Positions 24,301-31,470 of a DNA stretch of 46,759 nucleotides are shown one piece after another (position 1 is the stretch's first letter; each line of letters starts with the position of its first letter). Position numbers and translations under genes: made by a program. The DNA comes from Candidatus Parcubacteria bacterium (GTDB taxonomy: Bacteria; Patescibacteriota; Patescibacteriia; UBA1558; GWA2-36-10): assembly GCA_018664825.1 (NCBI GenBank), contig JABJNO010000007.1, positions 1 to 46,759 of the forward strand, in the 5' to 3' direction. The notes beneath the pieces were generated by a model. That model made no database searches and was not told where the DNA came from. It saw only the letters and a program-made list of their open reading frames with translations.

Positions 24301-26962
24301 AAGTAGTACTAGAAGCTGTATTATTTGCTCCCTCACTATCATCCGCTATTACTTTTATTTTTGCTGTGGTTGTATATGAATTTATCTGCTCGTTTGGAGT
24401 CCAGGCTACTGTATATGAATTGTAAGTTGATTCGTCTACTGCCTTAGTTGTAGTTGCGTTGGCCGAAGTAGACGTAGCATTGGTAGATAGACCAGTTGTA
24501 ATATTATTCCAGTTGTCTCCATTGTCTAGTGAGTACTGAAATGATGGGGTGACATATCCTGGAGTAGCTGAGCCTGAAGTACTATCAGTGTCTCTAACTG
24601 AGTAGTTGATATATACGATGCCCGCGGTATCTTGAGATGAAGTCACGGAGCCCGTGAAATCTGGTGGAGCATTTACTACATATACTACTGTAGCGTCGGA
24701 CACTGTTGGGGTAGTAGCTCCATCAGCTGAGGTCAACCATAGTTTGTATTGAAACCATTGGTCATTTTCTCCTGCTGCTTGTGAACTGTATACATCACTA
24801 CCTGCTCCGGTAGTATGATAGCTGGCTGCATAATCCGTATCTCCTGTGGTAGCTGCGCAATTTGATGGCCCACACCATCCAGAACCATTTGCCCAATCTG
24901 GAGCACTCCCGCTGTCTGGTGCAGTTCTAATTTGGAACTGTACATCTCCGGTACCTGACTCTGTCCATTGCATAGAGCCCATGACATTACCAGCAGACTC
25001 TGAATCAAACGGAGTGCCCAAAAGAGAACCATTTGTATATGAATTGTATTGTATAGAGACATCTTCAAGTTGTGGTGTGTTACTAGATTCTGTAGTGGTC
25101 AATGTAGCCTGATATTGGACATACCTATGTCCATCGGTCACACACCCGTTACTAGTTATGTCTGCACCACTAGTAACCGTAGTACAACTAGCCCAGGCTG
25201 TCGCTCCAGACATGTCACTACTAGAATCTGTACGCACTTTCATAGTAATGCCAGTGCCACTTGGCTCTGTAGAACTCCAAGACAAATTACCAAAACTACT
25301 ATTGGCCGTAGTATCCAATGTTTGAGAAGTAAAAGTGCCAGGAGATAAATAAGATGGAATAGCCACTGTCCTAAGTCCAGATGAATAATCAGCTATATAA
25401 AGATAAGGACTACTAAAAGTAACTCCCTGCGCGTCTGTGGCAGTATAAGTAGTATTTTGACTGATGGACGAAGGATCAGAAATATCAAGGTCTAATACTG
25501 AAGTATTATTATCTGCTACATAAAGAGTAGTTCCATTGAGGGCTAGACCTGTAGCATTGCCAGCGGTGTTGTATGTATAAGGTCTTGAGTCGGTAGTCGT
25601 AGCAAATACATGCACACCATCAACGTCATTGGCCATATATACATACTCACCATAAACAGCCACATCTTTTACAACATAATTAGTAGCCGTTGTATTGTTT
25701 ACACTTGTGATACTACCCGGAGTGGATATATCGTACCATTCCAGGGTATATGGTCCTTCCCAAAATTCCTGTGAAGCATAAAGATAATCACCTGACAAAA
25801 CCATACCCTCTATCCATTGACCTTGATTGGATGTTATTGCTGTCTGCGACGGTATAGCGGGATCTGACAAACTATAAGCACGTATCCAACCATCAGCAGA
25901 ATATCCATCACCAGTAGACCAAGACACATACAAGGTAGAGCCATCAATAATAATATCTCGAGGACCCCCCGTTACGTTGATAGCTGTACCCAGAGAAGGT
26001 GACAATTTGGTCGAAACATCAACAATATCTAAATGAGCTGTATCAGCCAAATATACATAATCTCCATAAACAACCACCTTTGATGCACTTCCATTGTCTA
26101 TATCACTGACATAGCTAGGACTGGATGGATCAGTAATATCATAGATAAACAAACCACCCGTACCATTGGCTACATAAGCATAATTTCCTGATACAGCAAC
26201 ATCATAAGCATATTCGCTAGCTCCTGCATTATTTATCAAGCCATTGCTACCAGAAGAAACATCTAGGACTACATAAGCGCTATCTCCAGATCCCGTAACT
26301 GCGGCCGTACTAGTTGCCCCAGCATCAAAATCAGTATCTGAGGTTTCCGTCAATGTAGTAACCGCCTCTGCGATTGTGACTTCTGTACCGGCGGTAATAT
26401 TTGAATCTTTAGAAATATATTCGGTCCAACCTGTTCTGTTGCTACTATGCGCAGCGTTGTTTGCTGTGACTCCACCTGACCAATCAGTTTGTACAAAATT
26501 GTAGGTGGCAGCTTCTGAAAATCCATATTGGTTTATAAAAATAGTGGTAGATACAAAAATAATCAAAACCACCACTGTTGTGACATATTGCCAATAGGTC
26601 CTAAAGGGCCTGATAACACGCTTAGACCAGTCAGGTCTATGCCTAATTACTATTTCCCAACCAAAATATATAGGTAATACTAATTGTTTAAAACCATCTA
26701 TTTCAGACTTCGTGGTTCTTGGTTTTCTGTTTTCAACAATAGGCACCTTAAAAACACGGATATGCTCTATTGGTTCAGTACTTTTTCTAATAGCAAAATA
26801 ATGTCTAATAGCTTTTATTTTTCTAAAAATATATGTACTTGTATGTCTAATACAGTCCATTGGTTTATAACAACGTTTACCAAAAAACCATAGTCCTCTC
26901 CTATGATTCTTGTTTATAGCCTTATTATTTACTGATTTTGTTTGTATTTTTTTGATTGACAT
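21332..26962 (-). CDS. Giant surface protein: basic N-terminal tail, one membrane helix, LVIVD repeats, FN3-like domains
   Basis: About 1876 residues. The first 125 are basic and cytoplasmic by charge; a single membrane helix follows (VTTVVVLIIFVSTTIFI), then a TDWSGG module, about seven LVIVD-type propeller repeats (for example VYLADTAHLDIVDVS), Ser/Thr-rich segments, and in the second half at least six FN3-like domains (for example VVTWTTDELSDSTVGYS, VGLTWETNEFAMSLVYYG). It ends without a sorting signal. Most likely an adhesin or stalk protein with the N-terminus in the cell. ATG at 26962 (MSIKKIQ) was chosen; ATG 26971 and TTG 26983 are alternatives and none has a Shine-Dalgarno. A perfect extended -10 lies at 27007-27015. 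Confidence 0.85.
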   Translation of the reverse strand: MSIKKIQTKSVNNKAINKNHRRGLWFFGKRCYKPMDCIRHTSTYIFRKIKAIRHYFAIRKSTEPIEHIRVFKVPIVENRKPRTTKSEIDGFKQLVLPIYFGWEIVIRHRPDWSKRVIRPFRTYWQYVTTVVVLIIFVSTTIFINQYGFSEAATYNFVQTDWSGGVTANNAAHSSNRTGWTEYISKDSNITAGTEVTIAEAVTTLTETSDTDFDAGATSTAAVTGSGDSAYVVLDVSSGSNGLINNAGASEYAYDVAVSGNYAYVANGTGGLFIYDITDPSSPSYVSDIDNGSASKVVVYGDYVYLADTAHLDIVDVSTKLSPSLGTAINVTGGPRDIIIDGSTLYVSWSTGDGYSADGWIRAYSLSDPAIPSQTAITSNQGQWIEGMVLSGDYLYASQEFWEGPYTLEWYDISTPGSITSVNNTTATNYVVKDVAVYGEYVYMANDVDGVHVFATTTDSRPYTYNTAGNATGLALNGTTLYVADNNTSVLDLDISDPSSISQNTTYTATDAQGVTFSSPYLYIADYSSGLRTVAIPSYLSPGTFTSQTLDTTANSSFGNLSWSSTEPSGTGITMKVRTDSSSDMSGATAWASCTTVTSGADITSNGCVTDGHRYVQYQATLTTTESSNTPQLEDVSIQYNSYTNGSLLGTPFDSESAGNVMGSMQWTESGTGDVQFQIRTAPDSGSAPDWANGSGWCGPSNCAATTGDTDYAASYHTTGAGSDVYSSQAAGENDQWFQYKLWLTSADGATTPTVSDATVVYVVNAPPDFTGSVTSSQDTAGIVYINYSVRDTDSTSGSATPGYVTPSFQYSLDNGDNWNNITTGLSTNATSTSANATTTKAVDESTYNSYTVAWTPNEQINSYTTTAKIKVIADDSEGANNTASSTTSAFTMDAKAPVAGSPSIFVIATTSPATLHFSATDDTALDMCITLDNAESNCSSYAVDSTLALATDPDTAYVKFRDAYGNITSASAVTPETPYNMIIRDLSNVSADPIYRLFVSWAAVTDPTPGFGNYRVWHSTDGTTYTLLSSISDRTINYILHDGLTNDGNTHYYKIATEDSDGNVSYFSNIVSDLANGQGGTDASPPTISSVSIDSINTQSAVVTWTTDELSDSTVGYSTVAADFDTEVGVATMLTAHTVTMTGLTPGTKYYLQAKSLDPDSNTGTDNNGGDGYYFTTLSGPAVSNVSASTVQNTTATVTWNTDIAAGSTVYYSTSSDLSSPMNTGDATEVTEHSVTISDLTAGTRYYFYVVSGVAIDNNAGDYYSLNTTSDGTAPVITSVANAIITDDDAVVTWTTDEGATSQVYYGLSTGTYASSTTETSVYNTSHSVTMTPLANNTIYYYAVTSADSAGNRSTSTEGTLTTLEALTEETEVTERESEARESGAASVICSGGGGSTSDSTAPVISNVNIDTADSGEVGLTWETNEFAMSLVYYGADSIEENVIADPNSISGLTKTHGITLDGLLSETEYKYKVVSIDSFANVGESEEATFSSGSFLSGIDDSEGIGDASQESFLKSVEQATIFFERMSTQVSLSTLEGGIATHIDDLSAIVPPPIIAGEPVVTVGSNSVAIEWVTEQEANASVAYATEAYYIDSENEYAQTIGDPDLYLAGIHRVSISGLTPETNYHYKIISEKKVGSRAESKDFTFTTIPESAEIESYTADIVSTEEASFKWVTTVPTDSQVRYTPYREGILSVEEARTEKNDSYTTIHNILVEEFEVGVIYQIDLLGETQGGRVVSQTISSFATADDNLAPSISQVRTESALSIGKQTKVQTIISWQSNELATAKVYYQQGVGVTGEDLAQSTPNNDIYAKHHVAVITEFNPGAIYSFQVENTDTEGNSSRSRTYTILTPKQTESVFQVIMGNVEDTFGWLKF

Positions 26963-27006
26963 AATAACCATAAAGATTATCAAAAATCTCTAGCATATTT
27001 ATACAT

Positions 27007-27015
27007 ATTATAACA
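27007..27015 (-). promoter_or_regulatory. Extended -10 promoter of the giant surface protein operon
   Basis: Minus strand TGTTATAAT: consensus -10 with TGn extension, about 45 nt before the chosen start codon. Confidence 0.6.
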
Positions 27016-27039
27016 TATTTTTCTATTTTTTTGAAACAA

Positions 27040-27064
27040 AAAACACCGCCTAAAGCGGTGTTTT
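27040..27064 (-). terminator. Intrinsic terminator of the PEBP-cytochrome b5 operon
   Basis: Perfect 10-bp stem (27040-27049 with 27055-27064), loop of 5, T run on the minus strand. Confidence 0.88.
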
Positions 27065-27073
27065 AAAATCAAA

Positions 27074-27511
27074 TTATTCCTGGAAATCTCCTATATAAAA
27101 ATTTGGTAAAAAGCTACGTGCTTTATCAGAATGTGGTGTACCAGATCCCATCGGCCTAGTATCAAAGAGCTCTGTACCGTTTGCTTTGCCACAACCCTCC
27201 AAAATAGCCGCTCCTCCTGGATGTTTGGCTCCAGCTATATAAGTCGTTACGTCATATACCTTGCTATCAATCAAAAGCCAACAATCTTTAGCTGAATTAT
27301 GTTTGGCAATTTCGATCATACTAAACTTTGTCTGCTCTACTGCGCCTGGCTTACTGGTATCAAACTCTGGAACATCACCATTGTCCGGTGGTTGATAGCC
27401 CTGTGGCCTGACATCAACCGCGTTGTTTTCAGGAGCTGGCTGAGTACCTCCAAAAAGACCACAACCACTAAATAAAAATATTCCTAAAACACTCAAAATA
27501 ATATATCTCAT
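27074..27511 (-). CDS. Lipoprotein with cytochrome-b5-like heme-binding domain
   Basis: A 145-residue protein with a lipoprotein signal peptide (lipobox LFSGC, Cys17), a Pro/Asn-rich linker, and a C-terminal cytochrome b5 fold: CWLLIDSKVYDVTTYI, then HPGG with the first heme-ligand His. The second ligand is likely His in GTPHSDKARSFL; the spacing is a little longer than in classic b5 and two Cys (CWLL, EGCGK) are extra. It should carry an electron-transfer heme on the outer face of the membrane. It follows the PEBP gene by 18 nt and ends at a strong terminator. Free-living cytochrome b5 domains are uncommon in Patescibacteria. Confidence 0.85.
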   Translation of the reverse strand: MRYIILSVLGIFLFSGCGLFGGTQPAPENNAVDVRPQGYQPPDNGDVPEFDTSKPGAVEQTKFSMIEIAKHNSAKDCWLLIDSKVYDVTTYIAGAKHPGGAAILEGCGKANGTELFDTRPMGSGTPHSDKARSFLPNFYIGDFQE

Positions 27512-27529
27512 ATTTTTTATAATTACTTA

Positions 27530-27976
27530 TTAATTTCTGTTATAAAGTCCGACTAATTCGGCCTGATCTATTATATGTCCCTGCATAGCCTCTATCACCT
27601 CTGCTTTGGTGACTCCTTCTATCAAATCAAGCATAGCATCAAGTGCATAAACTTTGAAAAAATATCTATGTTCAGTATCTGGCGGACAAGGCCCATGATA
27701 ATCAAAATTTTCACTAGTGCCAATCCCATGAATACCCCTTGGTTCTTTGCCTTCTGGGATTTCTATAGTGTCAGGCGGAATATTAAAAACAATCCAATGA
27801 TCCCACACCTTACCAGCTGGCTTGATTGCATCTGGATCATCCATAATAATCACCAATGACTTTGTATCAATAGGTACGTCACCGATAGACAACTGAGGAC
27901 TAGTATCTTCTCCATCACAAGTATATTGTTTTGGTATTGATTGATTATGCTCAAATGATTTGCTTATTATTTTCAT
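27530..27976 (-). CDS. YbhB/YbcL (PEBP) family protein
   Basis: A 148-residue phosphatidylethanolamine-binding-protein homologue of the bacterial YbhB/YbcL type: YTCDGEDTSP near the start, DDPDA, DHWIVFNIP and YHGPCPPDTEHRYFFKVYALD are the conserved anion-pocket blocks. It has no signal peptide. The biochemical role of these proteins in bacteria is unsettled. First gene of an operon with the b5 lipoprotein. An extended -10 (TGCTATAAT, hexamer 27983-27988) ends 7 nt before the ATG, so the mRNA is probably leaderless; the promoter overlaps that of the divergent micropeptide gene. Confidence 0.9.
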   Translation of the reverse strand: MKIISKSFEHNQSIPKQYTCDGEDTSPQLSIGDVPIDTKSLVIIMDDPDAIKPAGKVWDHWIVFNIPPDTIEIPEGKEPRGIHGIGTSENFDYHGPCPPDTEHRYFFKVYALDAMLDLIEGVTKAEVIEAMQGHIIDQAELVGLYNRN

Positions 27977-28003
27977 GCTTATATTATAGCATATTTGATT
28001 AAA

Positions 28004-28032
28004 TTGTTGGCAAATCTGAAATATGATATAAT
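28004..28032 (+). promoter_or_regulatory. Promoter of the micropeptide gene
   Basis: TTGTTG (28004-28009), 17-nt spacer, TGA-TATAAT extended -10 (28024-28032). Divergent from, and overlapping the -35 region of, the PEBP promoter. Confidence 0.65.
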
Positions 28033-28061
28033 AAAAGAACTAAATCATTAACAACTACTAT

Positions 28062-28115
28062 ATGACAGATGCATGCCCATCATGCGGAAGCGAACCCTGC
28101 TCTTGTGGAGCATAG
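28062..28115 (+). CDS. 17-residue Cys-rich micropeptide MTDACPSCGSEPCSCGA
   Basis: An ATG-to-TAG frame of 17 codons encodes four Cys as CPSC and CSC, an arrangement able to bind a metal ion. The frame lies alone between a very good promoter (28004-28032) and a strong terminator (28123-28149), so the whole transcript is only about 110 nt and the frame fills its centre. There is no Shine-Dalgarno. The alternative is a small non-coding RNA in which the frame is accidental, but the Cys spacing and tight fit speak for translation. No family was recognised. Confidence 0.5.
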   Translation: MTDACPSCGSEPCSCGA

Positions 28116-28122
28116 TTCCGCA

Positions 28123-28149
28123 AAAACTCCCCTTTAATGGGGAGTTTTT
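28123..28149 (+). terminator. Intrinsic terminator of the micropeptide transcript
   Basis: Perfect 10-bp stem (28123-28132 with 28139-28148), 6-nt loop; the 3' arm ends in TTTT and runs on as TTATTATTTG. Confidence 0.85.
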
Positions 28150-28154
28150 ATTAT

Positions 28155-28183
28155 TTGACTAAAAGTATTGGCTTGTGTTAAAT
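28155..28183 (+). promoter_or_regulatory. Promoter of the 28230 gene
   Basis: TTGACT (28155-28160), 17-nt spacer, TTAAAT (28178-28183). Confidence 0.55.
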
Positions 28184-28229
28184 TATATTGTCCGCAAGAT
28201 AGTTCATTCAACATAGAAAGAGGTGAAAA

Positions 28230-28559
28230 ATGTCTGGTCAACAAGCTCGCAAGCCAAAGAAAAGGTTTGTCATCGTCTTTTATGGTGATGAGGGCCCGCA
28301 AAAGGTTTCTATAGTCGAGGCCACTACTTCCAACAAGGCATTAGCAGAATATTTTTTCAAATCAGGCGCAGGTCAACTCGATACTATTCGTAATCGTACT
28401 CGCGCTAAAGAGGAAAAAACTTTCAACGTTCTGCAAGATGGCGATGTTATTCGTCAAATCAATGCCATCGATGCTAAAACTGCCCTAGCGTGGTTTGCCA
28501 AAGAGCTAAATCTAAAAAGATTTTTTGTTGAAGAACACTTCACCTTCGAAGAAGTATAA
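28230..28559 (+). CDS. 109-residue basic protein, unknown
   Basis: A soluble protein with a basic N-terminus (QQARKPKKRF) followed by what looks like two related alpha/beta units: VEATTSNKALAEYFF and INAIDAKTALAWFAKEL both read as a strand followed by 'AxxxKxALxxF' helix, suggesting an internal repeat. No family was recognised. It has an ideal AGAGGTG Shine-Dalgarno, its own promoter and a shared bidirectional terminator, so it is a real, separately expressed gene. Confidence 0.75.
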   Translation: MSGQQARKPKKRFVIVFYGDEGPQKVSIVEATTSNKALAEYFFKSGAGQLDTIRNRTRAKEEKTFNVLQDGDVIRQINAIDAKTALAWFAKELNLKRFFVEEHFTFEEV

Positions 28560-28563
28560 AAAC

Positions 28564-28588
28564 AAGAGCTACTCATTGAGTAGCTCTT
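28564..28588. terminator. Bidirectional terminator
   Basis: Perfect 11-bp stem (28564-28574 with 28578-28588), loop ATT, T-rich on both strands. It overlaps the stop codon of the convergent 28573-29196 gene. Confidence 0.85.
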
Positions 28589-29196
28589 TTATTGATTCCT
28601 ATTTTATTTGTTAGCCAGTGATATTTTATCCTACCAGCTGGTACTTTTATTATTTTGCATTTGGATAGCTCCTTTTTGGCCCCGCCTTTTTCAAAAAAAT
28701 CTGCGTGCGCCTTGTTTACCTTGTAAAAATTTTCAAAAATATTTGCCTCGAAGTCTCTTCCTCTATCAAGTGATCTTTTCTTTATCAATTCATCAGTAGC
28801 TGATAGATACAAAATATAATCTGGTAGTTCCATTGATTTGTTGGTGACCTCTATGAGGTCTCTGACCAATTCCTGCTCTTCTTTGTTTTTATATATTTGA
28901 TCATGAAGAAAAAATAAATTGGTCAACCAAAAAGTATCCAAAACTACATTATGATTTTTTTCTCTCAATTTCAAAGCTTCTACATATTGCCTGATATTTT
29001 GATTATGAAAATATAAGGTAGTTTGTAATCTATTTTCATTGTTAGCAATATTATTTTTGATATACCCCGGCCAATAGCTTTGCTCGCCCTCAAAAAAAGC
29101 CTTTACTTCATAATGCTCATCTAAATTACGTACCAAAGTGCTTTTACCAATAGACGGAGCACCTACTACTGCTATTATCTTTCCTTGTTGCTTCAT
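28573..29196 (-). CDS. Deoxynucleoside-kinase-like P-loop protein
   Basis: A 207-residue P-loop kinase: Walker A GAPSIGKST, a central NHNVVLDTFWLTNLFF where family members have the substrate-contacting D/E-R pair, then LPDYILYLSATDELIKKRSLDRGRDFE, matching the LID Arg cluster of deoxynucleoside kinases (IxxRGRxxE). It probably phosphorylates a deoxynucleoside for salvage, as expected in an organism lacking de novo nucleotide synthesis; the alternative is an NadR/AAA_28-like kinase. It ends in a UGA inside a shared terminator. Confidence 0.65.
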   Translation of the reverse strand: MKQQGKIIAVVGAPSIGKSTLVRNLDEHYEVKAFFEGEQSYWPGYIKNNIANNENRLQTTLYFHNQNIRQYVEALKLREKNHNVVLDTFWLTNLFFLHDQIYKNKEEQELVRDLIEVTNKSMELPDYILYLSATDELIKKRSLDRGRDFEANIFENFYKVNKAHADFFEKGGAKKELSKCKIIKVPAGRIKYHWLTNKIGINKRATQ

Positions 29197-29267
29197 TACT
29201 TTATTTGGGACTATTTATTAACGCTTATTTGCCCCCATTATACCACCTTTAAGACAAAATAAAAATA

Positions 29268-29296
29268 TTGACAAAAAGCCTTATTTCTCATAAAGT
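29268..29296 (+). promoter_or_regulatory. Promoter of the PRPP synthetase gene
   Basis: TTGACA (29268-29273), 17-nt spacer, TAAAGT (29291-29296); identical hexamers and spacing to 7828-7856. Confidence 0.7.
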
Positions 29297-29344
29297 ATTA
29301 GCGTCCCTAGACGGTTCTTTAACTTTCCAAAAAGGAGAAATACA

Positions 29345-30391
29345 ATGTTGGACACTAGTCAATTTGTACTGATCAGTGGTACGGGCAATTTTGCTCTAGC
29401 CAGAGGAATCATCGACATCGTCAATGAGCTCACTCCGGTTGGACAAAAAGATCTAGTCTTTAATCACCTCGACTATGACGAGTTTCCAGACGAGCCCGAC
29501 CTGCGCATCCAAAGGCCTGAAAATATTAAAGGCAAGCATGCTCTTATCTTTAATAGTTGTCACAATCGGGAAATGCTAGAAGAATTCCATACCCTTGTTT
29601 GGGCAGCCAAACATCAATATGGAGCAGCTTCAGTCACGGGCATCATGCCCTTTATGCGTTATAGGCGACAAGACCATGCCGAAAAAATACATGAAATCAA
29701 CCGCAATCGTATGTTGATCCATGGTTTAGCTTCTGCTGGTACTGACCGCTTTATTGTTTGTGATATTCATTCTAAGGTCACTTTGCAAAATTGCAAAGAG
29801 TTTGGCATCAAGGCTTGGAACGTAGACCCTTCCTCTGTGTTTGCTGCCGAACTTATGCCCTTGGTTGAAAAAGCTCGTGAAGAAGGCCGTGAATTTTATA
29901 TTCACGCTCCCGACATCGGCTCTATCCCCAGGGCTGTTACTATGGCCAAAATTATCAGTGCCAAAGTATCGGCCAACCCCAAAGAAAGGCTACCCAACGG
30001 CGAGACTCGAATCATCGAGGATCCTGCTGAGCTAGAGGCAATCCAGAAACAATATGATATTGAAATTATCTTTGCCGATGAAAAACTGGCTGGCGCCGAA
30101 ATTTGCATCCGTGAGGATGAGGTTGCTACTGCTGGCACAGGAAACAAAGCCGCGCACAAATTGATAAGGTTAGGTGCTTACAAAGTACACTTTAGTGGTA
30201 CACATCCGGTTTGTGCTCCTGGTTGGAAACGCAAAATGTTTGACGGAGACCCCTTTGGCCTAGTTATGTTCGGTAATACAATCGAACACCACAACAGCTA
30301 TAAATATTCTACCGGTGGTAGAGTCAAACGAATGGATATGTCCAAGGTTATTGCTCATCAACTTTTCGAAGTGATGAAGAAAATCAAATAA
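29345..30391 (+). CDS. prs: Ribose-phosphate pyrophosphokinase, divergent
   Basis: A 348-residue PRPP synthetase homologue. Recognisable blocks: PFMRYRRQD (ATP-binding RQD), CDIHSKV (catalytic-loop His), and REDEVATAGTGNKAA in place of the canonical VDDxxDTGGT ribose-phosphate loop. It is about 30 residues longer than usual and the flexible KRR loop is not clear (KVSANPKERLPNG stands in this place). It makes PRPP from ribose-5-phosphate and ATP for nucleotide salvage. AAAGGAG stands before the ATG. The divergence suggests a lineage-specific form, or a paralogue with altered activity. Single-gene unit with promoter and terminator. Confidence 0.8.
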   Translation: MLDTSQFVLISGTGNFALARGIIDIVNELTPVGQKDLVFNHLDYDEFPDEPDLRIQRPENIKGKHALIFNSCHNREMLEEFHTLVWAAKHQYGAASVTGIMPFMRYRRQDHAEKIHEINRNRMLIHGLASAGTDRFIVCDIHSKVTLQNCKEFGIKAWNVDPSSVFAAELMPLVEKAREEGREFYIHAPDIGSIPRAVTMAKIISAKVSANPKERLPNGETRIIEDPAELEAIQKQYDIEIIFADEKLAGAEICIREDEVATAGTGNKAAHKLIRLGAYKVHFSGTHPVCAPGWKRKMFDGDPFGLVMFGNTIEHHNSYKYSTGGRVKRMDMSKVIAHQLFEVMKKIK

Positions 30392-30394
30392 CCA

Positions 30395-30424
30395 AAAACC
30401 CCCTAAATTTATTTAGGGGGTTTT
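30395..30424 (+). terminator. Intrinsic terminator of prs
   Basis: Perfect 13-bp stem (30395-30407 with 30412-30424), 4-nt loop, ending in TTTT. Confidence 0.9.
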
Positions 30425-30471
30425 CTATTTTAAGCTCTTAGAAATTCATTTCCAACTCTTTATATAAAATA

Positions 30472-31353
30472 TTATTCCAAACAAAGACTGTCTTTGTTTT
30501 TATTTATACAAACATTTTGCTGACATAAACAGTCCTCAGCTGTATAGGCTGCCTGACACTCAAATTGCAAAGTGCATATTTCTGGTTGCTCATATTGATC
30601 TACAAAATCATTGTTGATACAACTAGTTGGATGACAACTTGGTGTTGGTACACAATCAGCATCGGTCTGACAACTTACTTCGCTAGCTTCTTTTTTTGTG
30701 AAAACAAAACTAGCTAAAAATTTATTATAGAGCGGCCAATCTTCTTTGCCCCCTGTATGCAAAATAGTAATTTGATAGAGTTGGGTATCTTTTATAAAAT
30801 AATAATAATCACCAGCAAAGGCTTGAGGGCTTTTTTCTTGAACAAAATGCACGGTTGGTAATCCAGCTATTGTAATCCCTGTACCATCCTTGAATCCTGG
30901 AAATTTATTTACCCATTCTTCTACGTCGCTACCCAATGGTGGATTATAAAATTCGGAGTCATTGTGGTTTATGGTAATCTTTGGCCACAGCTCTTTGCTT
31001 TTGAGTGGGCCTGTAAAGTCTACAGCATTATCCAGGTCTCCTGATACATTACAAATACCAGGATAAGTCAAAGTGTAACCAAGGGCCTCATTTGTATAAA
31101 TGCGCCAATTTACACTATCTACAATTGTTGTTTTCTCTTGTACTACATTATTGTCGTCTGCTATCTCTATAACTTCCTGATTGTCCTCTATGTCTTGATT
31201 ATTATCAACTTCTTGATCAAAATTCAAATTTTGAGATTGCTTAGGACTTGTATTTTTATTTTCATCGTCTTTATCTTTACCACAACCTGACAAGGTAAGT
31301 GCAAACATCAGTATAAACACTGACAATAATAGAGCCTTTTTACTTAAAAACAT
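30472..31353 (-). CDS. Cys-rich lipoprotein, unknown
   Basis: A 293-residue protein with a lipoprotein signal (lipobox TLSGC, Cys24), an acidic Asn/Asp-rich linker (about 26-75), a middle domain (WRIYTNEALGYTLTYPG...), which resembles the PsbP-like/DUF1795-like 'YTLxYP' domains found in many CPR lipoproteins, and a C-terminal Cys-rich segment with about ten Cys (CQTDADCVPTPSC, CLCQQNVC). The Cys-rich part should form disulfides outside the cell, in keeping with the thiol-redox genes to the right. Function unknown. Confidence 0.75.
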   Translation of the reverse strand: MFLSKKALLLSVFILMFALTLSGCGKDKDDENKNTSPKQSQNLNFDQEVDNNQDIEDNQEVIEIADDNNVVQEKTTIVDSVNWRIYTNEALGYTLTYPGICNVSGDLDNAVDFTGPLKSKELWPKITINHNDSEFYNPPLGSDVEEWVNKFPGFKDGTGITIAGLPTVHFVQEKSPQAFAGDYYYFIKDTQLYQITILHTGGKEDWPLYNKFLASFVFTKKEASEVSCQTDADCVPTPSCHPTSCINNDFVDQYEQPEICTLQFECQAAYTAEDCLCQQNVCINKNKDSLCLE

Positions 31354-31437
31354 ATGTTTTTGATTATTTATTAATAAAATTTATATACTATAATTATTTA
31401 GCTTTTCGAGTTATTTGTCAATCTTGACAAATATCAT

Positions 31438-31464
31438 AAAACCTAGGCTTATGACCTAGGTTTT
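31438..31464. terminator. Terminator hairpin at the end of the pilus operon
   Basis: Perfect 10-bp stem (31438-31447 with 31455-31464), T-rich to the right on the plus strand (TTTTTTATTTTTATTTTTTG) and TTTTATGA on the minus strand. It follows the last pilus-operon gene. Confidence 0.7.
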
Positions 31465-31470
31465 TTATTT

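Noticed and set aside
21332-26962. Several frames of 65-140 codons on both strands inside the giant surface protein gene
   Set aside because: They are antisense or alternate-frame by-products of the Ser/Thr-rich, TCX/ACX-rich coding sequence; no starts, promoters or family similarity.
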